64,000 bases of DNA from Qipengyuania flava (GCF_011762005.1 NZ_JAASQU010000001.1:861974-925973); one strand, 5' to 3'. Shown: positions 35,592 to 45,717, numbered from the stretch's first letter. Notes: a model not told the origin generated them from the letters alone. Numbers and translations: made by a program.

Positions 35592-36287
35592 TCAACCGCG
35601 CAATTGCGGCTCGGGTGCGATTTTGTCACCGGGCTGCGTTGCGGCCTCGTTCATTCGCCGCACCTTGGCCGCGAGGCCGCGGTTGAGGGCATGTGTCAAT
35701 GCGGTGTCGACCTCGGGCACCGCGCGCGCATAATGCGCCAGCGCGTCGCGGTCGAAAGTCGCCACGCGGGTGGGCTCGGTGACGATTACCGTAGCCGAAG
35801 CAGTCTGGCCCGAGACAAGGCTCATTTCGCCGAGGAATTCTTGCGGGCCGCAGGTCCCCACCACCCGGCCGTCGCATTCGACGCGCGCTGCCCCACGCGC
35901 AACATAGACCAATGGCGGGTCGGGCTGGTCCTGTCGCATGAGCACCGCGCCTGCTTCCACGTCGCGCCACTGCATCAGGTCGCGCAATCTTTGCTGCCGT
36001 CCGGGATCCTCTATGCCGAGCAGCCGATCGAACAGGCCGACCTCTTCCTCGAGCATGGCGCCGCGCCGCGCGCGTCGCCGCAGCACCGAAATCTGGATCG
36101 CGTTGACCGCAACGAAGACGAAGGCGATGATTGCCCAGCCGATCTGCCCGATCAGCGCGAAATGCGCGCAGCCGCCGATCCCGGCGAGCAGCATGATATA
36201 GCGCAGCTGGCGGATCGAAGTGGCCGCCATCGCGCCGATCGCCGCCAGCGCGGCCGCGTAAGCCAACAATCCAGCGAGTCCCGCCAT
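35592..36287 (-). CDS. Membrane protein with cyclic-nucleotide-binding-like domain
   Basis: The 231-residue product has two to three N-terminal helices (about 4-75), a linker with RRRARRG, and a C-terminal cNMP-type beta domain (about 100-205) containing CGPQEFLGEMSLVSGQ. The phosphate-binding cassette normally ends in an Arg (P-R-x-A). Here it reads T-A-S-A, so classical cAMP binding is doubtful. The layout resembles Popeye-like membrane CNB proteins. No HTH follows, so it is not a transcription factor. The start is the ATG of MAGLAGLL, nine bases after a GGGGGAG site. Confidence 0.7.
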   Translation of the reverse strand: MAGLAGLLAYAAALAAIGAMAATSIRQLRYIMLLAGIGGCAHFALIGQIGWAIIAFVFVAVNAIQISVLRRRARRGAMLEEEVGLFDRLLGIEDPGRQQRLRDLMQWRDVEAGAVLMRQDQPDPPLVYVARGAARVECDGRVVGTCGPQEFLGEMSLVSGQTASATVIVTEPTRVATFDRDALAHYARAVPEVDTALTHALNRGLAAKVRRMNEAATQPGDKIAPEPQLRG

Positions 36288-36313
36288 TGCCACATACTCC
36301 CCCGGTTGCGCCC

Positions 36314-36844
36314 TTATGGCGCGGCTCGCCCGCGGAATGCAAATGCCTTTACCGGTTCCCATGGGCCGCCGCGATAACGGAACAGTTCCAGACCGTGGAA
36401 GGCGAATGGTTGCGGCATGATGGTGCCCGCAAGCTGGGCCTGCAGCGCCTTGGCTTCCTTGCCCGTCACCTTGTTTTGAATGGTTACGTGCAGGCGCGGC
36501 CGATGCTGGTCCTGCTGCGTCAGCATGCCGCGGAAATGCTCCGCGATCAGGTCGCGGAGCGAGAGCATGGCCGGGCTCGACAGCTTGATCGCGGTGCCGC
36601 CGCCCAGCGGCATGATCCCCTCGACGCGCGCCTCCACCGAGGCAAATTCGGCGGCCAGCCGCTTGAACAGCGTGCACGCTTCCCGCTCGCACATCGCGGG
36701 CAGCGCGTGGAACAGCGTGACATGTGCCTCGAGATAGTTGCGTTCGGGCGGGAAATGTGCGGTTCGCAGGGCGGTGAAGCGCGCGTGCAATTCGCGCGGC
36801 AATTGCGCTGTGACGATCAGCGGGACGTCACCGGGTGCGGTCAC
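36314..36844 (-). CDS. 2'-5' RNA ligase / cyclic phosphodiesterase-like protein
   Basis: The 176-residue 2H-superfamily protein shows two HxT motifs, HVTLF and HVTIQ, which form the active site of 2'-5' RNA ligases and related cyclic phosphodiesterases. Its GTG start overlaps the mltG stop (GTGA), so it is translated together with mltG. The physiological substrate of this family is not settled. Confidence 0.82.
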   Translation of the reverse strand: MTAPGDVPLIVTAQLPRELHARFTALRTAHFPPERNYLEAHVTLFHALPAMCEREACTLFKRLAAEFASVEARVEGIMPLGGGTAIKLSSPAMLSLRDLIAEHFRGMLTQQDQHRPRLHVTIQNKVTGKEAKALQAQLAGTIMPQPFAFHGLELFRYRGGPWEPVKAFAFRGRAAP

Positions 36845-37812
36845 ATTTCCCCGCGCTTACGGCGGATCTCGAACCATTTGGCGACGTTCCGGTTATGCTC
36901 GTCCAGCGTTTCCGCGAAAGCGTGCCCTCCGGTTCCATCGGCGACCATATAGCGCGCGCTTGTTTCTGCCGGGTTCAGCACCGCCGCAATCGCCTCGCGC
37001 CCGGGATTGGTAATCGGTCCCTTCGGCAGGCCTACCATCGTGTAGGTATTGTAATCGTTGATGGCCGCGATTTCCGACTGGCGGATGCGTCGTCCCAACG
37101 GCTTTCCCTTGGTGATGGGATAGATGATCGTCGGGTCTGCCTGGAGCAACATGCCATCCTTGACCCGGTTGGAGTAGAGGCCCGCGACCATGCGGCGCTC
37201 GCGCGCCACGCCGGTTTCCTTTTCCACGATCGAAGCGAGAATCACGGCATCGGCGATATTGTCGACCGCGATGTCCGAAGCGCGTTTGGGCCACGCTTCG
37301 GCGAGATAGTTCTGCATCGCGGCCTGCATCCGCGCGAGCACTGTGCTGCGCGCCTCGCCGCGCTCGAAATCATAAGTGTCGGGCAGGACCGAACCTTCGA
37401 CCGGGACCGGGATTTCGCCCGTCAGGTGTTCTTCCGCCATCAGCCGTTCGTGAACCATGACCGAGGGCAGGCCCTCGGGGATGGTCACGAAGCGACGGAT
37501 CACCTCGCCATGCTGGAAAGTATCGAGGATGGTCGCATTGCTCACCCCCGCAGGCAGCAGAAATTCTCCCGCCATGATCGGGTCGGACGATCCGAGCAAC
37601 TTGGCGCGAAGCAGGAAACCCTCGGGGTCGGCGATCAGCCCTTCTTCTCCGAGCTTGTCCGCAACAGAGGTCAGACTGGCGCCCGCTGGGACGATGAAAC
37701 TGGTGTCCTCCTCGATCTCGGAACTGCCCCACCAACCGGCGAGGAACCAGATCGCGCCGATGGCCAGGACCAGCGAGAGGACGCCCGCGAGGAGGCACCC
37801 GGCTTTCTTCAC
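36841..37812 (-). CDS. mltG: Endolytic murein transglycosylase MltG
   Basis: The 323-residue YceG-family protein has one N-terminal membrane anchor (about 8-27), a LysM-like region, and the catalytic IVEKETG with its Glu, followed by LPKGPITNPG and GGHAFAETLDEHNRNV. It cleaves nascent glycan strands at the inner membrane and so limits strand length. The GTG start lies one base after the fabF stop, as in many bacteria where mltG follows fabF and acpP. Confidence 0.95.
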   Translation of the reverse strand: MKKAGCLLAGVLSLVLAIGAIWFLAGWWGSSEIEEDTSFIVPAGASLTSVADKLGEEGLIADPEGFLLRAKLLGSSDPIMAGEFLLPAGVSNATILDTFQHGEVIRRFVTIPEGLPSVMVHERLMAEEHLTGEIPVPVEGSVLPDTYDFERGEARSTVLARMQAAMQNYLAEAWPKRASDIAVDNIADAVILASIVEKETGVARERRMVAGLYSNRVKDGMLLQADPTIIYPITKGKPLGRRIRQSEIAAINDYNTYTMVGLPKGPITNPGREAIAAVLNPAETSARYMVADGTGGHAFAETLDEHNRNVAKWFEIRRKRGEM

Positions 37813-37813
37813 G

Positions 37814-39073
37814 TCAGTCGACCTTCTTGACGATCAGCGAGGCATTGGTCCCGCCGAAGCCGAAGCTGTTGTTGAGCGCCGCCTTCACTTCGCGCTGCTT
37901 GGCCTGCTTGGGCACGAGATCGACACCCTCGGTACCCTCGTCCGGATTGTCCAGATTGAGCGTCGGCGGGACGATCTGGTCGCGGATCGCGAGAATGCAG
38001 AAGATTGCCTCCACCGCGCCCGCGCCGCCGAGCAGGTGGCCGATGGCGGATTTGGTGCTGCTCATCGATGCGCCGCTAAGATCGTCGCCCAGCACGCGCT
38101 TGACCGCGCCCAGTTCGATCGTGTCGGCCATGGTCGAGGTGCCGTGCGCATTGACGTAATCGATATCGCCGGCAGCGAGACCGGCTTTCTTCAGCGCCAT
38201 GCGCATCGCCAGTTCCGCGCCCTTGCCCTCGGGATGGGGCGCCGTGACGTGATAGGCATCACCGGAAAGGCCGTAGCCGACCACTTCGGCATAGATCGTC
38301 GCACCGCGGGCCTTGGCGTGCTCGTATTCCTCGAGCACCACCACGCCCGCGCCCTCACCCATGACGAACCCGTCGCGGTCGCGGTCATAGGGGCGGCTCG
38401 CTTCGGTCGGACGGTCGTTCATGCTCATGTTGAGAGCGCGCGCCTGCGCGAAGCCCGCTACGCCGAGCGGGTTGATCGTGCTTTCCGCACCGCCCGCCAG
38501 CATGACATCGGCATCGTCCAGCGCAATCATACGCGCGGCATCGCCGATCGAATGCGCGCCGGTCGAACAGGCAGTGACCACCGCGTGGTTGGGGCCCATC
38601 AGCCCATATTTGATCGACACCTGGCCGCTGATGAGATTGATCAGCCGGCCGTGGACAAAATGCGGCGAGACGCGGCCCGGGCCGCGTTCATGCAGCACGA
38701 TACTTTCCTTCTCGATCCCCGGCAGGCCGCCGATGCCCGACCCGATCGAGACGCCCGTGCGCAGCTTGAGCGCATCGTCCATGTCGTCGAGACCCGCGTC
38801 CTCGAGCGCCTGTCCGGCGGCATCGATGCCATAGACGATGAAGGGATCGACCTGGCGCTGAACCTTGTGATCGACGCGCTTGTCGGGATCGAAACCGTCT
38901 TCGTGATCCTTGGGCTTCACTTCGCAGGCGATGGTGCATTTCTGGCCCTCGGTGTCGAAACGGGTGATCTGCCCCGCCCCGCTCTTGCCCGCGATCAGGT
39001 TCTTCCAAGAGGTCTCCACATCACCGCCAAGGGGGGTGACGAGGCCCAGTCCGGTAACGACCACACGACGCAT
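37814..39073 (-). CDS. fabF: Beta-ketoacyl-ACP synthase II
   Basis: The 419-residue KAS II has the catalytic Cys in VTACSTGAHS and both His in NAHGTSTM and SAIGHLLGGAG. It condenses malonyl-ACP with acyl-ACP in fatty acid elongation. It stands between acpP (upstream, 93 bases with a hairpin) and mltG (downstream, one base). Confidence 0.97.
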   Translation of the reverse strand: MRRVVVTGLGLVTPLGGDVETSWKNLIAGKSGAGQITRFDTEGQKCTIACEVKPKDHEDGFDPDKRVDHKVQRQVDPFIVYGIDAAGQALEDAGLDDMDDALKLRTGVSIGSGIGGLPGIEKESIVLHERGPGRVSPHFVHGRLINLISGQVSIKYGLMGPNHAVVTACSTGAHSIGDAARMIALDDADVMLAGGAESTINPLGVAGFAQARALNMSMNDRPTEASRPYDRDRDGFVMGEGAGVVVLEEYEHAKARGATIYAEVVGYGLSGDAYHVTAPHPEGKGAELAMRMALKKAGLAAGDIDYVNAHGTSTMADTIELGAVKRVLGDDLSGASMSSTKSAIGHLLGGAGAVEAIFCILAIRDQIVPPTLNLDNPDEGTEGVDLVPKQAKQREVKAALNNSFGFGGTNASLIVKKVD

Positions 39074-39095
39074 GCAATTCTCCGCAGATAAGACA

Positions 39096-39127
39096 ACAGG
39101 CCCGGCCCGCTATCGGGTCGGGCCTGT
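39096..39127 (-). terminator. Strong hairpin between acpP and fabF
   Basis: Two 14-base arms (39096-39109 and 39114-39127) pair at all positions but one G-U around a four-base loop. On the coding strand the following TGTTGTCTTATC is only moderately T-rich. The likely role is partial termination or 3' protection of the abundant acpP message, with some read-through into fabF. Confidence 0.55.
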
Positions 39128-39166
39128 CCGGTCCCGCACGACGGCGGGAAATCGAAAGCGCTGGGC

Positions 39167-39403
39167 TTAGCCCTTGTGCTCTTCGATGTACTTGGTCGCG
39201 TCGCCGACGGTGGTGATCTTCTCAGCCGCATCGTCGGGGATTTCAACGCCGAACTCTTCTTCGAAAGCCATCACCAGCTCGACGATGTCGAGGCTGTCTG
39301 CACCGAGATCGTCGATGAAGCTGGCTTCCTGGGTGACCTTGTCGGCCTCGACGCCGAGGTGCTCGACGACAATCTTCTGCACGCGGTCGGCAGTATCGCT
39401 CAT
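39167..39403 (-). CDS. acpP: Acyl carrier protein
   Basis: The 78-residue acidic protein has the phosphopantetheine site Ser37 in [13 protein letters not shown]. Length and sequence are typical of bacterial fatty-acid ACP. The ATG follows a GAGGGAC site. A longer open frame extends upstream but has no family similarity. It is followed by fabF. Confidence 0.98.
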   Translation of the reverse strand: MSDTADRVQKIVVEHLGVEADKVTQEASFIDDLGADSLDIVELVMAFEEEFGVEIPDDAAEKITTVGDATKYIEEHKG

Positions 39404-39509
39404 TTTTGTCCCTCTCAGATTTGGGGGTTTGTGAATTGCCTGCCGCCCTAATGAGTGCCGCTGGCAAGCGCAAGAGGCTGCCGACACATGCCCGGCAAAG
39501 CCCCTCTTC

Positions 39510-40496
39510 TCAATTCGCGGCTTCGACAGGAGAATCCGGCGGGTAGCGGCGGTCCAATTGCCTCTCCGCGCGGAGCCGGCTGGCGACGCGATCAAGCCCG
39601 GCGCGCGCGTAGTCGCGGCCATTGCTGCCCGCCAGTGTGCGTTCGTAGAGCGGTATTGCATCTTCAAGCCGGTCCTCGCGCTCGGCACAAAGCCCGGCGT
39701 TGAACAATAGCGAGCCGTGGTCGGGATTGGCGGCGAGCAGCGCCTCGAACTGCCCGCAGGCCTCCGCCTGGTCGGTCTTGGTGAGGCGTACCGCATCCTT
39801 GAAACTTGCGGAATCCTCGCGCTCCAGCCCTTTCCTGCTTTCCATGATCCGCACATTCTCGCGGCGGTACTCGGGCGCGAGATCATACCGCACGCGGACC
39901 GCGAATTCGTCGACCATCTCCTGCATCATGGCGTTGGCTGACGGTTCACTCTTATCGTCGTCACAATAGCGCTGCGTCCGGGCCAGGGTGTCATTCGCCG
40001 CATAGAGCGTGCCGCCTTCGCGCGCGATCAGCCGGACCGACGGATCGAAGCGGACCGCAAGTTTGCGACATCGATAGACCTCGACCTTTTCCTCGACGCA
40101 TTTCTTGCGCTCGTCGCGGCGGACACAGCGTGTGCGCTTCTTGGTGCCGTCTCTGATGTCGAGGATTTCGCCGCTCGCGGTCCCGCGCATGATCGCCGCG
40201 CCATAATCTCTCGCTGCGGTCTCGCCGGTGCTGTCGCCGTAGCGGCGCGCTTGTCCCGCGAGGATCGTGAAGTAGGGCTCGCGATCGAGACGGACGGCCT
40301 CGAGCCGATCCGCCAGCGCGATCGCCAGTTCCTCGCCCACATCGCCGCCGAACCGCTCGACGGCGATCTCCCGAACTTCGACCGCGCCGGATTGGCGTGC
40401 TGCATAGACGCCTTCGACGGTCAGCACTTCAGCGGTGACTGTTCCCGGAACGGCGAGCGCCAATCCCGCCAGCGCAAAACCTGCAAATGTCCGCAT
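39510..40496 (-). CDS. Exported TPR-like protein of unknown function
   Basis: The 328-residue product begins with a signal peptide (about 1-22, ending VTAEV). The middle is Cys-containing ([23 protein letters not shown] area) with periodic charged residues. The C-terminus has one or two TPR-like repeats ([42 protein letters not shown]). It should be periplasmic or a lipid-free outer-membrane accessory protein. I do not recognise the family. It lies between aspS and acpP on the same strand, but a GC hairpin precedes it at 40499-40525. Confidence 0.75.
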   Translation of the reverse strand: MRTFAGFALAGLALAVPGTVTAEVLTVEGVYAARQSGAVEVREIAVERFGGDVGEELAIALADRLEAVRLDREPYFTILAGQARRYGDSTGETAARDYGAAIMRGTASGEILDIRDGTKKRTRCVRRDERKKCVEEKVEVYRCRKLAVRFDPSVRLIAREGGTLYAANDTLARTQRYCDDDKSEPSANAMMQEMVDEFAVRVRYDLAPEYRRENVRIMESRKGLEREDSASFKDAVRLTKTDQAEACGQFEALLAANPDHGSLLFNAGLCAEREDRLEDAIPLYERTLAGSNGRDYARAGLDRVASRLRAERQLDRRYPPDSPVEAAN

Positions 40497-40562
40497 TCCC
40501 TCCCCCCGTGTTTGCGAGGGGGAGGCTAGATCAGCGCGGTGACGCTGTCATGAACGATTGCG

Positions 40563-42350
40563 TCAGCTATTGTCAGGCTTCGGAGCTTCCACAGTGCGAA
40601 CATGCACGTCGCGCAGCTGGCGCGGGCTGACGAGGTTGGGCGCGCCCATCATCAGGTCCTGCGCCTTCTGGTTGAGCGGGAAGGCGATCACTTCGCGAAT
40701 GTTCGGCTCGTCCGCCAGCAGCATCACGATGCGGTCGATACCGGGGGCCGAACCGCCGTGCGGCGGCGCACCCAGCTTGAACGCTTCGATCATGCCACTG
40801 AAGTTCTCGTCGACATCGGCCTGGCCGTAGCCGGCGATCTCGAAAGCCTTGTACATGATGTCCGGACGGTGGTTCCGGATTGCGCCCGAAGACAGCTCGT
40901 ATCCGTTGCAGACGATGTCGTACTGCCACGCCTTGATCTCGAGCGGGTCCTGGTTTTCCAGCGCGTCCATCTCGCCCTGCGGCATCGAGAACGGGTTGTG
41001 GCTGAAGTCGATCTTCTTCGCGTCCTCGTCATATTCGAACATCGGGAAATCGACGATCCAGCAGAACTTGAAGCAGCCTTCCTCGATCAGGCCCAGCTCT
41101 TCGGCCACGCGGGTGCGCGCGGCGCCCGCCAGCTTGGCGGCGTCCTTTTCCTTACCCGCCGCGAAGAACAGGCCGTCGTTTTCGCCCAGGCCGAGTTCGG
41201 CATAGAGCTTTTCCATGCCTTCGGGGCCGTGGTTCTTGGCGATCGGGCCACCAAATTCGCCGCCCTTGCGAGTGACGTAGCCAAGCCCGGCGAAACCCTC
41301 GCGTCGTGCCCAGTCGTTCATCTCGTCGAAGAACTTGCGGCTCTTCTCATGCGTGTTCGGCGCGGGGATCACGCGCACGCGCCCGCCGCCGCCCACGATC
41401 TTCTCGAACAGGCCGAAGCCCGAAGTCTCAAAGTGTTCGGTCACGTCCGAGATGATCAGCGGGTTGCGCAGATCGGGCTTATCGCTGCCGTATTTCAGCA
41501 TCGCTTCGGCGTAGGGAATGCGCGGGAATTCGCCAGCCGGGGTCACGCTCTTGCCGCCCGAGAATTCCTCGAACACGCCCGCCAGCACAGGCTCGATAGC
41601 CTGGAAGACGTCCTCCTGCGTGACGAAGCTCATTTCGAAGTCGAGCTGGTAGAATTCGGGGCTGCGGTCTGCGCGCAGGTCTTCGTCGCGAAAACACGGC
41701 GCGATCTGGAAATAGCGATCGAAGCCGGCGACCATCAGCAATTGCTTGAACATCTGCGGCGCTTGCGGGAGCGCGTAGAAGCGGCCCGGGTGGAGGCGGC
41801 TGGGCACGAGGTAGTCGCGTGCGCCCTCGGGGCTCGAGGCGCCGAGGATCGGCGTCTGGAACTCGCTGAAACCCTGGTCGGTCATACGGCGGCGCAGCGA
41901 GGTGATAACTCGGTTGCGCAGCATGATATTGGCATGCACCCGCTCGCGGCGCAGGTCGACGAAACGATACTTGAGGCGCGTTTCCTCCGGATAGTCCTCC
42001 GCTGAATTCACGATCAGCGGCAGGTCTTCCGCGCGGCTCTGCACGCTTACCTCGCGCGCGAAGACCTCGATCTCTCCCGTCGGCAGGTTTGCATTGACCG
42101 CCACATCCGCGCGCGCCTTGACCGTGCCGTCGATGGTGACCACCGATTCCAGCTTGATCCGGTCGAGGATCGGCAGCGCCGGGCTGTCTTCATCCGCGAC
42201 GATCTGGGTAATGCCGTAATGATCGCGCAGATCGACGAACAGCACGCCGCCATGATCGCGCTTGTTGTGCACCCAGCCCGACAGGCGAACGGTGTCGCCG
42301 ACATTGTCCTTGGTCAGCTGGGCGCAGGTATGGGTACGATAGGCGTGCAT
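40563..42350 (-). CDS. aspS: Aspartyl-tRNA synthetase
   Basis: The 595-residue class II synthetase has the N-terminal OB fold ([24 protein letters not shown]), motif 2 region [18 protein letters not shown], the bacterial GAD insertion, and motif 3 [19 protein letters not shown]. It is of full bacterial length. It charges tRNA-Asp. I did not attempt to tell discriminating from non-discriminating types. Confidence 0.97.
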   Translation of the reverse strand: MHAYRTHTCAQLTKDNVGDTVRLSGWVHNKRDHGGVLFVDLRDHYGITQIVADEDSPALPILDRIKLESVVTIDGTVKARADVAVNANLPTGEIEVFAREVSVQSRAEDLPLIVNSAEDYPEETRLKYRFVDLRRERVHANIMLRNRVITSLRRRMTDQGFSEFQTPILGASSPEGARDYLVPSRLHPGRFYALPQAPQMFKQLLMVAGFDRYFQIAPCFRDEDLRADRSPEFYQLDFEMSFVTQEDVFQAIEPVLAGVFEEFSGGKSVTPAGEFPRIPYAEAMLKYGSDKPDLRNPLIISDVTEHFETSGFGLFEKIVGGGGRVRVIPAPNTHEKSRKFFDEMNDWARREGFAGLGYVTRKGGEFGGPIAKNHGPEGMEKLYAELGLGENDGLFFAAGKEKDAAKLAGAARTRVAEELGLIEEGCFKFCWIVDFPMFEYDEDAKKIDFSHNPFSMPQGEMDALENQDPLEIKAWQYDIVCNGYELSSGAIRNHRPDIMYKAFEIAGYGQADVDENFSGMIEAFKLGAPPHGGSAPGIDRIVMLLADEPNIREVIAFPLNQKAQDLMMGAPNLVSPRQLRDVHVRTVEAPKPDNS

Positions 42351-42469
42351 GAAAAGGTCGATCTTTCTGCCGAAATGGAATGAAACCGCGCGCGCAAGCA
42401 GGCGCCGCGCAAAAGCGCGCCCCTAACAGCCATCGAGGGCGGTTTTGTCAAGATTCGTCTGGTTGCGGA

Positions 42470-43198
42470 CTAGGCAATCCGCGCGCGCCGCAAGGCGCGC
42501 AGTACGCCGGCGCGTAGCCATGGCCTCTCGCCCGGAGGCGGAGCCCGCATCCCGCATCGTGCGAGCACGCCGTTCATAGCCCAGGCATCGTCCTGCATGA
42601 GGCTGTCGCGCGAGCGCCAGGTAATCGACAGCGATATCGACGGCACATCCCCTACCCGCACCGTGTGCGGGACCTTGAACGGGACATAAAGCGCGGCACC
42701 CGGCACGAGATCGCAATGCATCGCCTGATCCGCCATATGCGGCGACCATTCGAGCAGATTGTCGCCGCAGCGATGATACCGCTCGTTGTCCGCCCGCGAC
42801 GGCAAACCGGCCTCCTCGGGCAGCAGGGTGAACCGCTTGCTTCCCGCGATCTGGAACAGGATATTGAATTCGGGGTCGAAATGCAGTGGGGTCACCAGCC
42901 CCGGCGAGCTGACGAAGAGAAAGGCGGTCGGGCGCAGCACTGGTCCGGTGCGCAGTTGCACGACCGGCTCGATCGCGGCGAGAATGTCGCTGACCAATGG
43001 TGCGAATTGGGGCCACCGGTCCAATTCGCGCAGCATGATCCAGCGCCGCGCCCCTGCCAGTTCCGCCACCATGGGCCGCAGGTCGGTGGGCAGGTCGCGG
43101 CGAACCTTGAAACGACCCCCGGGCGTGTCCTCGCGTACCTCGATCAATGATCGGTCACCGTTGGCAAGGATGTCGGCCAAGCTACCCCAGTCGAACAC
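42470..43198 (-). CDS. Cupin-like (JmjC-type) protein, N-terminus cut off by a tandem duplication
   Basis: The remaining frame (242 residues from a GTG) has the Fe(II)/2-oxoglutarate-type triad of cupin_8/JmjC proteins: His106 and Asp108 in TPLHFDPE and His178 in KVPHTV. The family hydroxylates protein or other substrates. Upstream on the same strand the original gene appears to start at the ATG of M-S-R-M-E-L-Q-H (43350-43352). Its frame runs correctly into this one only if one copy of the 25-bp repeat at 43212-43261 is removed (giving I-T-H-S-L-S-A-D-P-V-F-D-W-G). As sequenced, that frame ends at a TAG shortly after the repeat. The 242-residue form may be expressed from the GTG, or the gene may be inactive. 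Confidence 0.7.
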   Translation of the reverse strand: MFDWGSLADILANGDRSLIEVREDTPGGRFKVRRDLPTDLRPMVAELAGARRWIMLRELDRWPQFAPLVSDILAAIEPVVQLRTGPVLRPTAFLFVSSPGLVTPLHFDPEFNILFQIAGSKRFTLLPEEAGLPSRADNERYHRCGDNLLEWSPHMADQAMHCDLVPGAALYVPFKVPHTVRVGDVPSISLSITWRSRDSLMQDDAWAMNGVLARCGMRAPPPGERPWLRAGVLRALRRARIA

Positions 43199-43211
43199 GG
43201 GATCGGCGGAC

Positions 43212-43261
43212 AGCGAGTGCGTTATCGATTGCGCGGAGCGAGTGCGTTATCGATTGCGCGG
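43212..43261. repeat. 25-bp perfect tandem duplication inside the cupin-like gene
   Basis: Units 43212-43236 and 43237-43261 are identical, and one further base also matches. Since 25 is not a multiple of three, the extra copy shifts the reading frame of the gene on the minus strand. Removing one unit restores an uninterrupted frame from 43352 to 42470. Confidence 0.95.
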
Positions 43262-43564
43262 ATTGCGGATATGCCTGCCACAGTGGCGCGCGTTCGAAGC
43301 GCGTCGTGGCAGCGCCCTGTTCGAACGCGTGCTGCAGTTCCATCCGGCTCATGGCGGTGCGGATAGCAGCCAGGCGTTAAGACCTGCTTGACCCCCATCA
43401 TGGCAAGTCTAAAGCGGCGGCCAGCATAGCGGTGCACAGTACAGCGCATGCGATTGCAGGCGGTGTGCGAAAGCGGCTAGCCTGCCCCCGCGGGACGAAC
43501 CCGCACCACAAAATGGGCCACGGCCCGAGGGCGGCACTCCGCCCGCAAGCAACGAAAAGACACG

Positions 43565-44767
43565 ATGAAAATACACGAACTGATTACCGAAACCGCACCG
43601 CTCGCCGAACTGTGCGAGCGGCTGGCGAAGAGCGACTTCGTCTGCGTCGATACCGAATTCATGCGCGAGAACACTTATTGGCCCGAGCTGTGCCTGGTGC
43701 AGATCGGCAATGAGGAGGAGGCGGCAGCGGTGGACCCGCTGGCCGAGGGCATTGATCTCTCTCCGCTATGGGAACTGCTGTGCGACAATGACGAAGTGCT
43801 CAAGGTCTTCCATGCCGGCGGGCAAGACGTCGAGATCGTCTACAACTTTACTGGAAAGACCCCGCAGCCGATCTTCGACACACAGATCGCGATGATGGCG
43901 ATCAGCCAGTCGGAGCAGATCGGTTATGCCAATTTGGTCGAGAGCTGGCTCGGCTTGACGATCGACAAAGGTGCGCGCTTTACCGACTGGAGCCGTCGCC
44001 CGCTGACCGAACGCCAGATCGAATATGCGATCGGCGACGTGACGCATCTGGCGCAGATATTCCCCCGCATCCTGAAAAAGCTGATCAAGACCGGCCGCGG
44101 TGCTTGGCTCGATGCCGAGATGGAAAAGCTGGCCGATCCGGAAAACTACGCCAACGATGCCGAGATCGCATGGAAGCGTATTCGCTCGCCCGGGCGCAAT
44201 CCTGCGGTGCTGGGCCGGCTGAAGGCGCTCGCCGCGTGGCGCGAGAGCGAAGCCCAACACAAGAACATCCCGCGCGGCCGCATCATGCGCGATGAAACGC
44301 TGGCCGATATCGCTAGCCATCCGCCGAAGAAGCAGGCTGATCTCACCAAGGTGCGCGGCCTGTCAAACGCGTGGAAAGACAACGATATAGGCAAGCGTCT
44401 TCTCAAGGTACTGGACAAGGCAGAACCACTGCCCAAATCCGAGATGCCCGAAAAACCCAAGCGTGGCGCTCCGCTCGGCAAGGAAGGCGCGCTGGTTGCT
44501 GATTTGCTCAAGCTGCTGCTCAAGATCCGTGCGCGCGAGATCGATGTCGCAGCGCGGCTGCTGACCCGCGCTGACGAGATGGAAGCTCTCGCTGCGGGCG
44601 TGCGCGACCTCAAGATACTCGAAGGCTGGCGCTACGACGTGTTCGGCAAGGATGCGCTCGAACTGGTCGAGGGACGCCTTGCCTTCGCGGTCAAGGACGG
44701 ACGCCTGCTGATGACCCATGTCGATGAGCTCCACGCGGGCATGGTCGAAGCGCAGGCCGCGGAATAG
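43565..44767 (+). CDS. rnd: Ribonuclease D
   Basis: The 400-residue DEDD exonuclease has the first motif FVCVDTEFMREN (Asp29, Glu31), the later motif EYAIGDVTHLAQIF with its Asp and Tyr group, and a C-terminal HRDC-type helical region. It trims tRNA and other stable RNA 3' ends. The ATG is at 43565. oxyR follows after seven bases. Confidence 0.95.
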   Translation: MKIHELITETAPLAELCERLAKSDFVCVDTEFMRENTYWPELCLVQIGNEEEAAAVDPLAEGIDLSPLWELLCDNDEVLKVFHAGGQDVEIVYNFTGKTPQPIFDTQIAMMAISQSEQIGYANLVESWLGLTIDKGARFTDWSRRPLTERQIEYAIGDVTHLAQIFPRILKKLIKTGRGAWLDAEMEKLADPENYANDAEIAWKRIRSPGRNPAVLGRLKALAAWRESEAQHKNIPRGRIMRDETLADIASHPPKKQADLTKVRGLSNAWKDNDIGKRLLKVLDKAEPLPKSEMPEKPKRGAPLGKEGALVADLLKLLLKIRAREIDVAARLLTRADEMEALAAGVRDLKILEGWRYDVFGKDALELVEGRLAFAVKDGRLLMTHVDELHAGMVEAQAAE

Positions 44768-44774
44768 CGCGCGC

Positions 44775-45671
44775 GTGAGCACCTACCTCCCCACGCTCAA
44801 GCAGCTGCAATATCTGGTTGCGCTGCACGAGCATGGCCATTTCGGTCGTGCGGCGGATGCAAGTTTCGTGTCGCAATCGACGTTGTCGGCCGGCATCCGC
44901 GAACTGGAATCGCTGCTCGGTGTAACTCTGGTCGAACGCAGCCGCCGCGTGGTGCGCTTCACTGCGCTTGGCAATCAGGTCGTGGACAAGGCGCATCGCA
45001 TCCTGCGCGAGGCGGAAGAACTCGCCGATCTGGTGCAGGCTGCCGGCAAGCCGCTCGCCGGGCAGTTGCGCATGAGCGTGATCCCCACCATCGCCCCCTT
45101 CCTGCTGCCGCGCTTCCTCCCGCGGTTGCGACGCGAACGGCCCGACCTCGAGCTGCTGCTGCGGGAGGAAACGAGCCACGACGCGGTCGAATCGCTGCAG
45201 CATGGCCGGGTCGATTGCGTGCTGCTGGCGCTTCCCTTCGCCACGGGCGAGGTGGAAATGGCGCATATCGGCGATGACGAACTCTACGTCGCCTTTCCCA
45301 AGGACGATCCGCGCGACCCGCCCGACTTCGTCCCGCCGAGCATGATCGACGAGGGCCGGCTACTGCTGCTCGAGGATGGACACTGCCTCAAGGATCACGC
45401 GCTCGCGGCCTGCAACCGGCCGGAAATGCGCGCGTCCGCCACGATGATCGGGACCAGCCTGCACACGCTGGTGCAGATGGTCGACAATGACCTCGGCCTC
45501 ACCATGCTGCCCAAAATGGCGGTCGACGCGGGGATCCTCGACGGGACGCAGGTCGTCGCCCGCCCGCTCAAGAGCAAGACGGCGACGCGCGAGATCGCCC
45601 TGATCTGGCGCAAGAACTCTCCCCGCCGCGCCGATTTCGAATTGCTGGCCGAAGAGCTGCGCGCCGGTTAG
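44775..45671 (+). CDS. oxyR: Hydrogen peroxide-responsive LysR-type regulator
   Basis: The 298-residue LysR protein has the N-terminal HTH (GHFGRAADASFVSQSTLSAGI). Cys204 and Cys213, in EDGHCLKDHALAACN, are nine apart exactly like the redox pair Cys199/Cys208 of E. coli OxyR. A disulfide there switches on catalase and peroxiredoxin genes. GTG start eight bases after rnd, so both may be co-transcribed. No catalase gene is adjacent. Confidence 0.93.
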   Translation: MSTYLPTLKQLQYLVALHEHGHFGRAADASFVSQSTLSAGIRELESLLGVTLVERSRRVVRFTALGNQVVDKAHRILREAEELADLVQAAGKPLAGQLRMSVIPTIAPFLLPRFLPRLRRERPDLELLLREETSHDAVESLQHGRVDCVLLALPFATGEVEMAHIGDDELYVAFPKDDPRDPPDFVPPSMIDEGRLLLLEDGHCLKDHALAACNRPEMRASATMIGTSLHTLVQMVDNDLGLTMLPKMAVDAGILDGTQVVARPLKSKTATREIALIWRKNSPRRADFELLAEELRAG

Positions 45672-45717
45672 AATGCCAGCGAGCGCTTGGGTGGCTTGGC
45701 ATCAGGAGACAAACGCC

